A DNA stretch of 64,000 nt from [Streptosporangium] indianense (GCF_021474405.1 NZ_JAKEIO010000010.1:1-64000), one strand, 5' to 3'. Counted from the first letter of the stretch, positions 32,411-42,382 are shown. Program-made: numbers and translations. Notes: generated from the letters alone by a model not told the origin.

Positions 32411-34036
32411 ATGACTAGTCAGACCACCATCGACACGACGGGGTCGGGGGGCAAGGCGCCGGCGGGTCCCTCGGACGCGACGCCGGGCAAGGGGCTGCGA
32501 GGGCACCCCTGGCTCACCCTCATCACCGTCGCTGTGGGGGTCATGATGGTGGCCCTCGACGGCACCATCGTGGCCATCGCCAACCCGGCGATCCAGAAGG
32601 ACCTCGGCGCCACGTTCGCCGAGGTCCAGTGGATCACCAACGGATACTTCCTCGCCCTCGCGGTCTCCTTGATCACCGCGGGCAAGCTCGGCGACCGCTT
32701 CGGTCACCGGCAGACCTTCCTCATCGGCGTCGTCGGCTTCGCCGCCGCCTCGGGCGCGATCGGTCTGTCCGACAGCATCGCGTTCGTCGTCGTCTTCCGC
32801 GTCCTGCAAGGTCTGTTCGGCGCGCTGCTGATGCCGGCCGCGCTCGGCCTGCTGCGGGCCACGTTCCCCGCCGAGAAACTGAACATGGCCATCGGCATCT
32901 GGGGCATGGTCATCGGCGCGTCCACCGCGGGCGGCCCGATCCTCGGCGGCGTGCTCGTCGAGCACGTCAACTGGCAGTCGGTGTTCTTCATCAACGTGCC
33001 GGTCGGTGTCCTCGCCGTCGTCCTCGGCGTGCTGATCCTGCGCGACCACCGCGCCGAGAACGCCCCGCGCTCCTTCGACCTGCTGGGCATCGCCCTGCTG
33101 TCGACCGCGGTGTTCTGCCTGGTGTGGGCGCTCATCAAGGCCCCGCCGTCCGAGTGGGGCTGGGGCGACGTCAAGACGCTGTCGTTCCTCGGGGCTTCCG
33201 TCCTGTGCTTCGCGGCCTTCGCCTTCTGGGAGACGAAGGTGAGGGAGCCGCTGATCCCGCTGGCCCTGTTCCGTTCCGTCGCGCTGTCCGCCGGTGTGGT
33301 GCTGATGGTGCTGATGGCCATCGCCTTCATGGGCGGCCTGTTCTTCGTGACGTTCTACCTCCAGAACGTGCACGGGATGAGTCCGATCGACGCCGGTCTG
33401 CACCTGCTGCCGCTCACCGGCATGATGATCGTCGGCTCGCCGCTGGCCGGCGCGATGATCACCAAGCTCGGCCCCCGGGTCCCGCTCGCGGGCGGCATGG
33501 CGCTCACCGCGATCGCCATGTACGGGATGTCGACGCTGGAGACGGACACCGGCAGCGCCATCATGTCGCTCTGGTTCGCCCTGCTGGGCCTCGGTCTCGC
33601 GCCGGTCATGGTCGGTGCGACCGAAGTCATCGTCGGCAACGCCCCGATGGAGCTGTCGGGCGTCGCGGGCGGCCTCCAGCAGGCCGCCATGCAGATCGGC
33701 GGCAGCCTCGGTACGGCGGTGCTCGGTGCCGTCATGGCCTCCAAGGTCAACAGCGACCTGGCGGGCAACTGGCAGAAGGCGGGCCTCCCGCCGCTCACGC
33801 CGGAACAGGAGCACCAGGCCTCCGAGGCGGTCCAGGTCGGTGTCCCGCCGGTGGCGCCGGGCACGCCGGACGCGATCGCCGCGAAGATCACGGGTGTCGC
33901 GCACGACACGTTCATCTCCGGCATGAGCGCGGCCTCGCTCGTCGCCGCCGGTGTCGCCGTCGTGGCCGTGTTCGTCGCCTTCCTCACCAAGCGCGGCGCG
34001 AACGCCGAAGCCGGTGCGGGCGCGGCGCACATCTGA
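32411..34036 (+). CDS. MFS drug efflux transporter, DHA2/EmrB-QacA family (14 TM)
   Basis: 541 residues with about 14 hydrophobic segments. Motif D1-like LDGTIVAIANPAIQKDL, motif A GKLGDRFGHRQ, motif C GPILGGVLVEH, and the DHA2-type FYLQNVHGMSPIDAG are readable. It would export hydrophobic compounds against a proton gradient. The divergent TetR gene is the probable repressor. The promoter places the transcription start at the ATG, so translation is probably leaderless. Substrate unknown. Confidence 0.92.
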   Translation: MTSQTTIDTTGSGGKAPAGPSDATPGKGLRGHPWLTLITVAVGVMMVALDGTIVAIANPAIQKDLGATFAEVQWITNGYFLALAVSLITAGKLGDRFGHRQTFLIGVVGFAAASGAIGLSDSIAFVVVFRVLQGLFGALLMPAALGLLRATFPAEKLNMAIGIWGMVIGASTAGGPILGGVLVEHVNWQSVFFINVPVGVLAVVLGVLILRDHRAENAPRSFDLLGIALLSTAVFCLVWALIKAPPSEWGWGDVKTLSFLGASVLCFAAFAFWETKVREPLIPLALFRSVALSAGVVLMVLMAIAFMGGLFFVTFYLQNVHGMSPIDAGLHLLPLTGMMIVGSPLAGAMITKLGPRVPLAGGMALTAIAMYGMSTLETDTGSAIMSLWFALLGLGLAPVMVGATEVIVGNAPMELSGVAGGLQQAAMQIGGSLGTAVLGAVMASKVNSDLAGNWQKAGLPPLTPEQEHQASEAVQVGVPPVAPGTPDAIAAKITGVAHDTFISGMSAASLVAAGVAVVAVFVAFLTKRGANAEAGAGAAHI

Positions 34037-34274
34037 CGCTCTGCGGCGGCCCGTTCGCTCATCAGGGTGAACGAAGCCGCCGAACCCTCCCCTCCGGCCC
34101 ATGCCGCAGGTCACAGTGGGTCAAGTCCTCCGCAGGGCATGGAGGACGGACGCTGCGGCGCGCTGCCGGAGGGGGGCAGCGCGCAGGCAGCGGCATTGAA
34201 GCGTGCCGACGGGGTACACGCCATCTCATACCCGAACCGAACCCCAACCGACCGAGGGTTTACGGGAGTCGATG

Positions 34275-34580
34275 ATGGCGAGCTTCGGACATGGCACGCG
34301 CAGGCACCCCCGCTCACGTGGCCGGACGTGGTCACGGGCCGGGACGGATCGCGCGACACTCGGACTCATCGGAGTCATCTGCGCCGTGGCAGGCTTCTTC
34401 GTGCTGGGGATCGTCCTCGGTCCCGCCGCGATGGTCTGCGGCTGGCTCGCCATGGGCCGCACCTGGTCGGGGTCCCGCCCCACCGCGGCCGTGATCGCCC
34501 TGGTCCTGGGCGCCATCGACACGCTCCTGGCCGTCATCTGGCTGTCCGGAGCGGCCACACCGGGCGTGGGCTTGTTCTGA
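34275..34580 (+). CDS. Small DUF4190-type membrane protein
   Basis: 101 residues from ATG at 34275, with GGGAG 6 nt upstream; ATG at 34272 is too close to that site. A basic N-terminal tail (RRHPRSRGRTWSR) precedes two hydrophobic segments, LGLIGVICAVAGFFVLGIVLG (split) and AAVIALVLGAIDTLLAVIWL, with GPAAMVCGWLAMGR between. This matches DUF4190, small two-helix proteins common in actinobacteria. Function unknown. Convergent with the ion channel gene across a terminator. Confidence 0.8.
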   Translation: MASFGHGTRRHPRSRGRTWSRAGTDRATLGLIGVICAVAGFFVLGIVLGPAAMVCGWLAMGRTWSGSRPTAAVIALVLGAIDTLLAVIWLSGAATPGVGLF

Positions 34581-34603
34581 CCCGGGTGAAGCATGTGGGA
34601 AGA

Positions 34604-34627
34604 GCCCCCGGCCGCCCGGCCGGGGGC
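34604..34627. terminator. Bidirectional terminator, 10-bp perfect stem
   Basis: GCCCCCGGCC (34604-34613) and GGCCGGGGGC (34618-34627) with a 4-nt loop, between convergent genes. Flanking AGAG/CTCT can extend the stem. Confidence 0.75.
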
Positions 34628-34631
34628 CCTC

Positions 34632-35405
34632 TCATGGCTCCACCGAGGTCCCCTTCCATGGCTCCACCGAGGTCCCCTTCAGGGCCGCCAACTCGCCCCG
34701 CAGCGCCCGCACCTCCTCCGTCAGCTCCCGTATCGCCTCGGTCTGCCGCCGCTCCTCGATGTCGTCCTTCTCGAAGCGGGCGATGAACCAGGCGGCGATG
34801 TTCGCCGTCACCACACCCAGCAGCGCGATCCCGGACAGCATCAGCCCGACCGCCAGCATCCGGCCGAGCCCGGTGGTCGGTGCCATGTCCCCGTACCCCA
34901 CGGTGGTCATCGTGGTGAACGCCCACCAGACCGCGTCCCCCAGGGTGTGAATGGAGGCACCGGGCTCGTCCCGTTCCACCTCCAGCACGGCCAGCGCACC
35001 GAAGACGAGCAGTCCCAGACATGACCCCGCGACGTATGTGGTGACGTGCACCTGCGACGCCATCCGCGCCCGCTGCCCGGCGAGGAACAGCATCGACACC
35101 AGCTTCAGCAACCGCAGCGGCTGGGCCAGGGGCAGCACCACGGCCAGCAGCGCCAGCGGATTGCCGCGTACGAACCGCAGCCGGTCCTCGGCCAGCCACA
35201 GGCGGACCAGATAGTCGGCGGCGAAAGCGGCCCATACCGCCCAGTTGGTGACATGGCATGTGGTGAGCAGGTCCTGCGGAGCCCTGGGGGCCACGATCGG
35301 TATGGCATAGGCGATCGCGAAGAGCACGGCCAGTGCCAGCAGCGGACCCTGGGTGCGCCGTTCCCAACGGGCCAGAGTGGTCGAGGCGGTCATCGGGAGC
35401 GTCAT
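34632..35405 (-). CDS. Potassium channel family protein
   Basis: 257 residues, ATG at 35405 (35390 also possible). Hydrophobic segments at about 22-42, 52-70, 80-100 and 125-143 precede the pore helix and selectivity filter TMTTVGYGD, followed by a last membrane helix (AVGLMLSGIALLGVVTAN). The overall plan resembles a voltage-gated-like Kv channel with a poorly charged S4 (LRLLKLVSML). The cytoplasmic C-terminus is an acidic/basic coiled coil (IEERRQTEAIRELTEEVRAL) ending in two copies of KGTSVEP. Transports K+; gating is not known. Confidence 0.92.
   Translation of the reverse strand: MTLPMTASTTLARWERRTQGPLLALAVLFAIAYAIPIVAPRAPQDLLTTCHVTNWAVWAAFAADYLVRLWLAEDRLRFVRGNPLALLAVVLPLAQPLRLLKLVSMLFLAGQRARMASQVHVTTYVAGSCLGLLVFGALAVLEVERDEPGASIHTLGDAVWWAFTTMTTVGYGDMAPTTGLGRMLAVGLMLSGIALLGVVTANIAAWFIARFEKDDIEERRQTEAIRELTEEVRALRGELAALKGTSVEPWKGTSVEP
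34633..34680 (-). repeat. Exact 24-bp tandem duplication at the channel C-terminus
   Basis: 34633-34656 and 34657-34680 are identical. They encode WKGTSVEP-type units that add eight residues to the channel tail in frame. Confidence 0.95.
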
Positions 35406-35427
35406 GGAAGCATGGTAGGAAACGCGC

Positions 35428-35454
35428 GGGGCGGCACCCCTCGGGTGCCGCCCC
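35428..35454 (-). terminator. aceE terminator, 12-bp perfect stem
   Basis: GGGGCGGCACCC (35428-35439) and GGGTGCCGCCCC (35443-35454) with a 3-nt loop, 23 nt past the aceE stop. Confidence 0.8.
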
Positions 35455-35477
35455 TGCGGATTCGGTCCTCGATGTCC

Positions 35478-38225
35478 TTACGCGTCGCCGCCCGCGGCTC
35501 CCGGGTCGGCGGCCGACACATCGAGCAGCTGGTACCGGTCGATGGCCTGCTTGAGCACGGAGCGGTCGACCTTGCCCTCACGAGCCAGCTCGGTCAGCAC
35601 ACCCACCACGATCGACTGCGCATCGATGTGGAAGAACCGCCGGGCCGCGCCCCGGGTGTCGGCGAAGCCGAAGCCGTCCGCGCCGAGCGACTGGTACGTC
35701 TGGGGCACCCAGCGCGCGATCTGGTCCGGCACCGCCCGCATCCAGTCGGACACGGCCACGACCGGCCCCTGCGCGTCCGCGAGCTTGCGCGTCACGTACG
35801 GCACCCGCTGCTCCTCCTCGGGGTGCAGGAGGTTGTGCTCCTCGCAGGCCACGGCCTCGCGCCGCAGCTCGTTCCAGGAGGTCGCCGACCAGACGTCCGC
35901 CTTGACGTTCCAGTCCTCGGCCAGGATCTTCTGCGCCTCGACGGCCCAGGGGAGCGCGACACCGGACGCCAGGATCTGCGCGGGGATCGAGCCGGCCGTG
36001 CCCTCGCTGAACCGGTAGAGGCCCTTGAGGATGCCGTCGACGTCCACGTTCTCGGGCTCGGCGGGGTGCTGGATCGGCTCGTTGTAAACGGTCAGGTAGT
36101 AGAAGACGTCCTCGCCGTGTGGGTGCTCCTCGGAGCCGCCGTACATCCGGCGCAGGCCGTCCTTGACGATGTGGGCGATCTCGAAGCCGAACGCCGGGTC
36201 GTACGCCACACAGCCCGGGTTCGTGGACGCCAGCAGCTGGGAGTGGCCGTCCGCGTGCTGGAGGCCCTCACCGGTCAGGGTCGTGCGGCCGGCGGTCGCG
36301 CCCAGGACGAAGCCGCGCGCCAGCTGGTCGGCCATCTGCCAGAACTGGTCGCCGGTGCGCTGGAAGCCGAACATCGAGTAGAAGACGTAGACCGGGATCA
36401 GCGGCTCGCCGTGCGTGGCGTAGGCCGAACCGGCGGCGATCAGCGAGGCGGTGCAGCCCGCCTCCGAGATGCCGTCGTGCAGCATCTGGCCGTTCGGCGA
36501 CTCCTTGTAGGCGAGCAGCAGGTCACGGTCGACCGACTCGTACTGCTGGCCCAGCGGGTTGTAGATCTTCGCGCTCGGGAAGAACGAGTCCATGCCGAAC
36601 GTGCGGTACTCGTCCGGCGCGATCAGCACGAAGCGCTTGCCGATCTCCTTGTCCCGCATGAGGTCCTTGAGGAGCCGGACGAACGCCATCGTCGTCGCGA
36701 TGGACTGGTGGCCCGAGCCCTTCTTCACGGTCGCGTACGTCTTGTCCTCGGGCAGCGCCAGCGGCTTGGAGCGGACCACGCGCGTGGGGACGTAACCGCC
36801 GAGACCCTTGCGGCGGTCGTGCATGTACTGGATCTCCTCCGAGTCCCGGCCCGGGTGGTAGTACGGCGGCACGCCGGACTCCAGCTCCTTGTCCGGGATC
36901 GGCAGGTGCAGACGGTCGCGGAAGCGCTTGAGGTCGTCGACCGTCAGCTTCTTCATCTGGTGCGTGGCGTTGCGGCCCTCGAAGTTCGGGCCCAGCGTCC
37001 AGCCCTTGATCGTCTTGGCGAGGATCACCGTCGGCTGGCCCTTGTGCTCCACGGCCGCCTTGTAGGCCGCGAAGATCTTCCGGTGGTCGTGACCGCCGCG
37101 GCCCAGGTGCAGGATCTGGTCGTCGGACATGCCCTCGACCATCGCGCGCAGCCGGTGGTCGTCACCGAAGAAGTGGTCGCGGATGTACGCGCCGGTCTCC
37201 GTGGCGTACGTCTGGAACTGCCCGTCCGGCGTGGTGTTCATCCGGTTGACCAGCACGCCGTCGCGGTCCTGGGCGAGCAGCGGGTCCCAGCTGCGGTCCC
37301 ACACCAGCTTGATCACGTTCCAGCCGGCGCCGCGGAAGATCGACTCCAGCTCCTGGATGATCTTGCCGTTGCCGCGCACCGGACCGTCGAGGCGCTGCAG
37401 GTTGCAGTTGACGACGAACGTGAGGTTGTCCAGGCCCTCGCGGGCGGCGATGGACAGCTGGCCCAGGGACTCCGGCTCGTCCATCTCGCCGTCGCCGAGG
37501 AACGCCCAGACGTGCGACTTGGAGGTGTCGGCGATCCCGCGCGCCTCCATGTAGCGGTTCATCCGCGCCTGGTAGATCGCGCCGATCGGGCCGAGGCCCA
37601 TCGACACCGTCGGGAACTCCCAGAAGTCCGGCATCGACCGCGGGTGCGGGTACGACGACAGCGCGTACGGGGCCTTGGACTTCTCCTGGCGGAAGCCGTC
37701 CAGGTGCTGCTCGCTCAGCCGGTCCAGCAAGAACGCGCGGGCGTAGATGCCCGGCGAGGCATGGCCCTGGAAGAAGACCTGGTCGCCGCCGAGGCCGTCG
37801 TCCTTGCCGCGGAAGAAGTGGTTGAAGCCCACGTCGTAGAGGGACGCGGAGGACGCGAACGTGGCGATGTGGCCGCCGACGCCGATGCCCGGGCGCTGGG
37901 CCCGGGAGACCATCACCGCGGCGTTCCAGCGGGTGGCGTTGAGGACCTTGCGCTCGATGTCCTCGTTGCCCGGGAAGAACGGCTCGCTCTTGGTCGGAAT
38001 GGTGTTCACGTAGTCCGTGCTGCGCATCTCGGGCACGGCCACGCGCTTCTCACGGGCCCGCTCGATCAGCCGCAGCATCAGATAGCGGGCCCGCTCCCGG
38101 CCGCGCTCGTCGACGGCGGCGTCGAGGGAGTCGAGCCACTCCTGGGTCTCTTCGGGGTCGAAGTCAGGAACCTGACTCGGAAGGCCGCCAATGATGATCG
38201 GGTTGCGATCGGATGCGGAAGCCAC
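35478..38225 (-). CDS. aceE: Pyruvate dehydrogenase E1 component, homodimeric type
   Basis: 915 residues from GTG at 38225 with AAGGAA 5 nt upstream. Decarboxylates pyruvate and transfers the acetyl group to lipoyl-E2. The thiamine-diphosphate motif GDGEMDEPE followed by [11 protein letters not shown] is near residues 237-270. Earlier [22 protein letters not shown] and later [17 protein letters not shown] are hallmark AceE segments. Length agrees with E. coli AceE (887). E2/E3 genes are not in the window, which is usual for Streptomyces. A long 418-nt upstream region suggests complex control; a terminator follows. Confidence 0.96.
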   Translation of the reverse strand: MASASDRNPIIIGGLPSQVPDFDPEETQEWLDSLDAAVDERGRERARYLMLRLIERAREKRVAVPEMRSTDYVNTIPTKSEPFFPGNEDIERKVLNATRWNAAVMVSRAQRPGIGVGGHIATFASSASLYDVGFNHFFRGKDDGLGGDQVFFQGHASPGIYARAFLLDRLSEQHLDGFRQEKSKAPYALSSYPHPRSMPDFWEFPTVSMGLGPIGAIYQARMNRYMEARGIADTSKSHVWAFLGDGEMDEPESLGQLSIAAREGLDNLTFVVNCNLQRLDGPVRGNGKIIQELESIFRGAGWNVIKLVWDRSWDPLLAQDRDGVLVNRMNTTPDGQFQTYATETGAYIRDHFFGDDHRLRAMVEGMSDDQILHLGRGGHDHRKIFAAYKAAVEHKGQPTVILAKTIKGWTLGPNFEGRNATHQMKKLTVDDLKRFRDRLHLPIPDKELESGVPPYYHPGRDSEEIQYMHDRRKGLGGYVPTRVVRSKPLALPEDKTYATVKKGSGHQSIATTMAFVRLLKDLMRDKEIGKRFVLIAPDEYRTFGMDSFFPSAKIYNPLGQQYESVDRDLLLAYKESPNGQMLHDGISEAGCTASLIAAGSAYATHGEPLIPVYVFYSMFGFQRTGDQFWQMADQLARGFVLGATAGRTTLTGEGLQHADGHSQLLASTNPGCVAYDPAFGFEIAHIVKDGLRRMYGGSEEHPHGEDVFYYLTVYNEPIQHPAEPENVDVDGILKGLYRFSEGTAGSIPAQILASGVALPWAVEAQKILAEDWNVKADVWSATSWNELRREAVACEEHNLLHPEEEQRVPYVTRKLADAQGPVVAVSDWMRAVPDQIARWVPQTYQSLGADGFGFADTRGAARRFFHIDAQSIVVGVLTELAREGKVDRSVLKQAIDRYQLLDVSAADPGAAGGDA

Positions 38226-38643
38226 GCTGTTCCTTACCTGTCAGAGGGCCTGCGAGGGCCGCTGTTTCGCTGTCGTCGCCGGGGCGTCGTCGCTGGGGGG
38301 CGCGCCGCTGTCCATGGTCCACCTCGGGGCCGGGAAACGTCATCTCTACCGACCGGTAACCCAGACGTGAGATCGACTCCGTGACGTAGGGGGCGAATCC
38401 CTTCGAGTCTCGTACCCACAGACGATTCCCAAACGCCCAAAGGGGGCAGAAAGGTGTGGTGTGCATCACCTCGGACCATGATGGTGTGCCTGAAGTTGCG
38501 GTGACACGGCCAGGAACGTCACCGTTTCGGCGGTCTGAACGGCCGGGTACTTGCGCGATCCGCCCCGCCCGTGTGGACTACGGCCAATGCTTCGCGCACG
38601 CGCGTGGCTGAGTTATTCCCAAGACATGATCAGGAGGCAACCC
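38226..38643. other. 418-nt divergent intergenic region, no gene seen
   Basis: Lies between the start of aceE and of the DUF3052 gene. Short frames on both strands lack start signals and family-like sequence. It should contain both promoters; no clear inverted repeat was found by eye. Confidence 0.5.
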
Positions 38644-39081
38644 GTGAGCGCGACCGCGGACCACGCGGAGGAGCGGACGAACCCTGCCGCCAGGCTGGGG
38701 TTCCAGCCCGGGCAGGTGGTCCAGGAGATCGGCTACGACGACGACGTGGACCAGGAGCTCCGCAAGGCCATCGAGGGCATCATCGAGGCCGACCTGGTGG
38801 ACGAGGACTACGACGACGTGGCCGATGCCGTTGTGCTGTGGTTCCGTGACGACGACGGCGACCTGACGGATGCGCTGGTGGATGCCACCACGTACATCGA
38901 AGAGGGCGGCGCGATCCTGCTCCTGACGCCGAAGACCGGCCGTTCGGGGTACGTCGAGCCGAGCGACATCTCGGAAGCCGCCACCACGGCGGGTCTGACG
39001 GCGTCCAAGAGCGTCAGCGTCGGCAAGGACTGGAGCGGCAGCCGGCTGGCGACGCCCAAGGCCGCCAAGTCCAAGCGTTAG
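38644..39081 (+). CDS. DUF3052 family protein
   Basis: 145 residues from GTG at 38644, decided by a perfect AGGAGG at 38631-38636. The sequence [22 protein letters not shown] and later [20 protein letters not shown] match DUF3052, a conserved actinobacterial family without known activity. Very acidic in the first two thirds, basic at the C-terminus (TPKAAKSKR). The central fold resembles a Rossmann-like alpha/beta core. Divergent from aceE and followed by a peroxiredoxin gene 109 nt downstream with a hairpin between. Confidence 0.9.
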   Translation: MSATADHAEERTNPAARLGFQPGQVVQEIGYDDDVDQELRKAIEGIIEADLVDEDYDDVADAVVLWFRDDDGDLTDALVDATTYIEEGGAILLLTPKTGRSGYVEPSDISEAATTAGLTASKSVSVGKDWSGSRLATPKAAKSKR

Positions 39082-39095
39082 CCGTACGGCGGTGC

Positions 39096-39120
39096 GGCGG
39101 GCCGGCGCTGTCGGCCCGCC
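39096..39120 (+). terminator. 9-bp perfect stem hairpin after the DUF3052 gene
   Basis: GGCGGGCCG (39096-39104) and CGGCCCGCC (39112-39120) with a 7-nt loop, 14 nt after the stop codon. Confidence 0.65.
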
Positions 39121-39190
39121 CACCGGCCTGTACCGGTGCCTGCGTAGGGTGGTCCCACCCGAAAAGCCCCACGAAGGGACACCCACAGCG

Positions 39191-39649
39191 ATGGCGATCC
39201 AGGTCGGCGAGAAGGCCCCCGACTTCGAGCTCAAGGACAACCACGGCGCGCCCGTGCGGCTGTCCGACTTCCGGGGCCGGAAGAACGTCGTGCTGCTCTT
39301 CTACCCCTTCGCCTTCACCGGCGTGTGCACCGGCGAGCTGTGCGAGCTGCGCGACAACCTGCCGCAGTTCTCCGACCGCGACACCCAGCTGCTCGCCGTC
39401 TCCAACGACTCCATCCACACCCTGCGCGTCTTCGCCGAGCAGGAGAACCTGGAGTACCCGCTGCTGTCGGACTTCTGGCCGCACGGCAACGTCTCGCGCG
39501 CCTACGGCGTCTTCGACGAGGACAAGGGCTGCGCGGTGCGCGGCACCTTCGTCATCGACAAGGAGGGCGTCGTGCGGTGGACCGTCGTCAACGGCCTGCC
39601 GGACGCGCGCGACCTGAACGACTACGTGAAGGCGCTCGACTCCCTGTGA
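39191..39649 (+). CDS. Peroxiredoxin, AhpE/Bcp-like
   Basis: 152 residues from ATG at 39191. The peroxidatic motif [16 protein letters not shown] has Cys46, with the Pro and Thr that orient it; a second Cys51 follows five residues later. The fold and length match one-cysteine AhpE of actinobacteria. It reduces peroxides with help from thiol partners. The C-terminal part [23 protein letters not shown] is typical. Located just before the Ter cluster, which is itself stress-related, but a separate transcript is expected because a promoter-like region precedes terD. Confidence 0.92.
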   Translation: MAIQVGEKAPDFELKDNHGAPVRLSDFRGRKNVVLLFYPFAFTGVCTGELCELRDNLPQFSDRDTQLLAVSNDSIHTLRVFAEQENLEYPLLSDFWPHGNVSRAYGVFDEDKGCAVRGTFVIDKEGVVRWTVVNGLPDARDLNDYVKALDSL

Positions 39650-39712
39650 CGCCGGTCGGGCGGCACGCGCCCGACACCCGCTGAATTCGGGACCTCAGGG
39701 CCTGGGTGAGGC

Positions 39713-39741
39713 GGGAACCCGTCACTAGGATCGACTCGTTG
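39713..39741 (+). promoter_or_regulatory. Candidate stress (SigR-like) promoter of the first terD gene
   Basis: GGGAAC (39713-39718) and CGTTG (39737-39741) are 18 nt apart, one mismatch from the GGGAAT-N18-CGTTG pattern of the oxidative-stress sigma factor SigR. A vegetative-like TAGGAT (39726-39731) lies inside, with only a weak -35. Either could drive terD. Confidence 0.4.
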
Positions 39742-39796
39742 ATCCGACATCCGAGCACAACGGGGCATCCCGCCCCTGGACACCAATGGAGGACTC

Positions 39797-40372
39797 GTGG
39801 GAGTCAGCCTCAGCAAGGGCGGCAACGTATCGCTGACCAAGGAGGCGCCGGGCCTGACCGCGGTCATCATCGGTCTGGGGTGGGACGTCCGCACCACGAC
39901 CGGCACGGACTTCGACCTGGACGCCAGCGCGCTGCTGCTGAACAACTCCGGCAAGGTCGGCAACGACCAGCACTTCATCTTCTTCAACAACCTCAAGAGC
40001 CCGGACGGCTCCGTCGAGCACACCGGTGACAACCTCACCGGTGAGGGCGAGGGCGACGACGAGCAGATCAAGGTCGACCTCGCCGGTGTCCCGGCGGACA
40101 TCGAGAAGATCGTCTTCCCGGTCTCGATCTACGACGCGGAGACCCGCCAGCAGTCCTTCGGGCAGGTGCGCAACGCGTTCATCCGCGTCGTGAACCAGGC
40201 GGGCGGCGCCGAGATCGCCCGGTACGACCTGAGCGAGGACGCCTCCACCGAGACCGCCATGGTCTTCGGCGAGCTCTACCGGCACGGCGCGGAGTGGAAG
40301 TTCCGCGCCATCGGCCAGGGCTACGCCTCGGGCCTGCGCGGCATCGCGCAGGACTTCGGTGTGAACGTCTGA
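39797..40372 (+). CDS. terD: TerD-family stress protein 1
   Basis: 191 residues, the standard TerD length. The protein opens [19 protein letters not shown] and has the acidic Ca2+-binding clusters [13 protein letters not shown] and [20 protein letters not shown]. The C-terminal phrase [16 protein letters not shown] is diagnostic. TerD proteins bind calcium and are needed for tellurite and other stress resistance; in Streptomyces they affect development. RBS GGAGG lies at 39786. Followed by two hairpins, then a close paralogue at 40508. Confidence 0.95.
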   Translation: MGVSLSKGGNVSLTKEAPGLTAVIIGLGWDVRTTTGTDFDLDASALLLNNSGKVGNDQHFIFFNNLKSPDGSVEHTGDNLTGEGEGDDEQIKVDLAGVPADIEKIVFPVSIYDAETRQQSFGQVRNAFIRVVNQAGGAEIARYDLSEDASTETAMVFGELYRHGAEWKFRAIGQGYASGLRGIAQDFGVNV

Positions 40373-40380
40373 TCACCTCA

Positions 40381-40448
40381 CGGGCCCCGGCACCGGGGCC
40401 CGAAGGTCCTCTCGTCCGGCGCCGCACGGTTTACGTGCGGCGCCGGAC
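40381..40448 (+). terminator. Two consecutive hairpins between the terD genes
   Basis: First hairpin: CGGGCCCCGG (40381-40390) with CCGGGGCCCG (40393-40402). Second: perfect 14-bp arms 40414-40427 and 40435-40448 around a 7-nt loop. Transcription of the second terD probably has its own start or depends on read-through. Confidence 0.7.
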
Positions 40449-40507
40449 GTGCAGGACCACCTCGGTAACACCATCGGGCCTGTGGCCCCAAGGGGAGGGA
40501 CAGCAAC

Positions 40508-41083
40508 ATGGGCGTCACGCTCGCCAAGGGGGGCAACGTCTCCCTGTCCAAGGCCGCACCCAACCTCACCCAGGTGATGGTCGGGCTCGGCTGGGACGCG
40601 CGTTCCACCACCGGAGCGCCCTTCGACCTCGACGCCAGCGCGCTGATGTGCAGCAGCGGGCGCGTGCTCGGGGACGAGTGGTTCGTCTTCTACAACCAGC
40701 TCAAGAGTCCGGACGGCTCGGTCGAGCACACCGGTGACAACCTCACCGGCGAGGGCGACGGCGACGACGAGTCGCTCCTGATCGACCTCTCCAAGGTGCC
40801 GCCGCAGTGCGACAAGATCGTGTTCCCCGTCTCCATCCACATGGCCGACGAGCGGGGCCAGACCTTCGGCCAGGTCAGCAACGCCTTCATCCGCGTGGCC
40901 AACCAGGCCGACGGCCAGGAGCTCGCCCGCTACGACCTGAGCGAGGACGCCTCCACGGAGACCGCGATGATCTTCGGGGAGCTCTATCGCTACCAGGGCG
41001 AGTGGAAGTTCAGGGCCGTCGGGCAGGGGTACGCGTCGGGCCTGCGCGGCATCGCGCTGGACTTCGGGGTCAACGTCTCCTAA
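40508..41083 (+). CDS. terD: TerD-family stress protein 2
   Basis: 191 residues, paralogue of the gene at 39797 and colinear with it over the whole length ([64 protein letters not shown]). A cysteine appears in the first calcium cluster (ALMCSSG) and another in PPQCDK, not present in copy 1. The two copies imply a local tandem duplication with divergence. Same predicted role: Ca2+-binding adaptor of a membrane stress complex with TerC-like proteins, one of which is encoded next. Confidence 0.95.
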   Translation: MGVTLAKGGNVSLSKAAPNLTQVMVGLGWDARSTTGAPFDLDASALMCSSGRVLGDEWFVFYNQLKSPDGSVEHTGDNLTGEGDGDDESLLIDLSKVPPQCDKIVFPVSIHMADERGQTFGQVSNAFIRVANQADGQELARYDLSEDASTETAMIFGELYRYQGEWKFRAVGQGYASGLRGIALDFGVNVS

Positions 41084-41208
41084 CGCGTTATGAGCAAAAT
41101 CCGGGCCCGATGGGGGTGCGGAGGGGGTCCGACTAGACTTCGGCTTCAAAAGTTCGTAAAGCCGGGTACGGCGCGGGGGAGCCCCGTACACACACGATTG
41201 GGTAGCCA

Positions 41209-42354
41209 GTGGTTCTGAAAACCTTCGGGTGGTCGTTCGCGGTCACCGCGCTCGGCCTGGTCGCGGCGGTCCTGTTCGGCGGGTGGACCGCGCTCGGCAT
41301 CGTCGCGATCCTCTCCGTCCTCGAGATCTCGCTGTCCTTCGACAACGCGGTGGTCAACGCCGGGATCCTGAAGAAGATGAATGCCTTCTGGCAGAAGATC
41401 TTCCTCACCGTCGGCATCCTGATCGCCGTCTTCGGCATGCGGCTGGTCTTCCCCGTCGTGATCGTCGCCATCAGCGCCCAGCTGGGCCCGATCAAGGCTG
41501 TCGAACTCGCCCTGAACGACAAGGACCGCTACCAGCAGCTGGTGACCGACGCCCACCCGTCGATCGCCGCCTTCGGTGGCATGTTCCTGCTGATGATCTT
41601 CCTGGACTTCATCTTCGAGGACCGGGACATCAAGTGGCTCGGCTGGCTGGAGCGCCCGCTGGCCAAGCTGGGCAAGATCGACATGCTGTCGGTCTGCATC
41701 GCGCTGATCGTCCTGCTGATCGCGTCGATGACCGTCGCCACCCACGCCCACCAGCACGGCGGCACCCACGTCGACAAGGCGGAGACCGTCCTGCTCGCCG
41801 GCATCGCCGGTCTGATCACGTACATGATCGTCGGTGGTCTCTCCGGCTACTTCGAGGACAAACTCGAAGAGGAGGAGGAGCGCGAGCACGAGGCCGAGGA
41901 AGAGGCCGAGCGCACCGGCAAGCCCCGCTCGGCGGTCCAGCTGGCCGGCAAGGCCGCCTTCTTCATGTTCCTCTACCTCGAGGTCCTGGACGCGTCCTTC
42001 TCCTTCGACGGCGTCATCGGCGCCTTCGCCATCACCAACGACATCGTCCTGATGGCCCTCGGCCTCGGTATCGGCGCCATGTACGTCCGGTCGCTGACGG
42101 TCTACCTGGTCCGCCAGGGCACCCTCGACGACTACGTCTACCTGGAGCACGGCGCGCACTACGCCATCGGCGCCCTCGCCGTGCTCCTGCTGGTCACCAT
42201 CCAGTACCAGATCAACGAGATCATCACCGGCCTCATCGGCGTCGTCCTGATCGCCGCCTCCTTCTGGTCCTCCGTCCGTCGCAACAAGGCGCTGGCGGCG
42301 GCCGAGGGAAAGACCGGTTCGGACGAGAAGACTGAGGTCTCGTCCGGGGTGTGA
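41209..42354 (+). CDS. TerC/DUF475 family integral membrane protein
   Basis: 381 residues from GTG at 41209. About nine membrane segments with the paired family motifs: SVLEISLSFDNAVVNA near the N-terminus and LYLEVLDASFSFDGVIGAFA near residue 265, each with conserved acidic residues inside the membrane, as in TerC metal-ion exporters. A strongly acidic cytoplasmic loop (EEEEEREHEAEEEAERTG, about 222-240) separates the halves. Inserted histidines (THAHQHGGTH, about 180-190) could bind metal. With the TerD proteins it should form the membrane part of the Ter complex. Two terD genes upstream and a TerA-like gene downstream. Confidence 0.9.
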   Translation: MVLKTFGWSFAVTALGLVAAVLFGGWTALGIVAILSVLEISLSFDNAVVNAGILKKMNAFWQKIFLTVGILIAVFGMRLVFPVVIVAISAQLGPIKAVELALNDKDRYQQLVTDAHPSIAAFGGMFLLMIFLDFIFEDRDIKWLGWLERPLAKLGKIDMLSVCIALIVLLIASMTVATHAHQHGGTHVDKAETVLLAGIAGLITYMIVGGLSGYFEDKLEEEEEREHEAEEEAERTGKPRSAVQLAGKAAFFMFLYLEVLDASFSFDGVIGAFAITNDIVLMALGLGIGAMYVRSLTVYLVRQGTLDDYVYLEHGAHYAIGALAVLLLVTIQYQINEIITGLIGVVLIAASFWSSVRRNKALAAAEGKTGSDEKTEVSSGV

Positions 42355-42382
42355 CACCCCTGCGGGTGAGGAACGCTCTGTG

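Noticed and set aside
35046-38384. Very long plus-strand open frame (1112 codons) opposite aceE
   Set aside because: Antisense shadow of aceE and the channel gene; no Shine-Dalgarno and compositionally unlike a protein.
41084-41208. Possible yybP-ykoY (manganese) riboswitch upstream of the TerC-family gene
   Set aside because: Only short GGGGAG and GGGTAG words match; the paired stems and conserved loops of that riboswitch are not found. Checking with a covariance model would be decisive.
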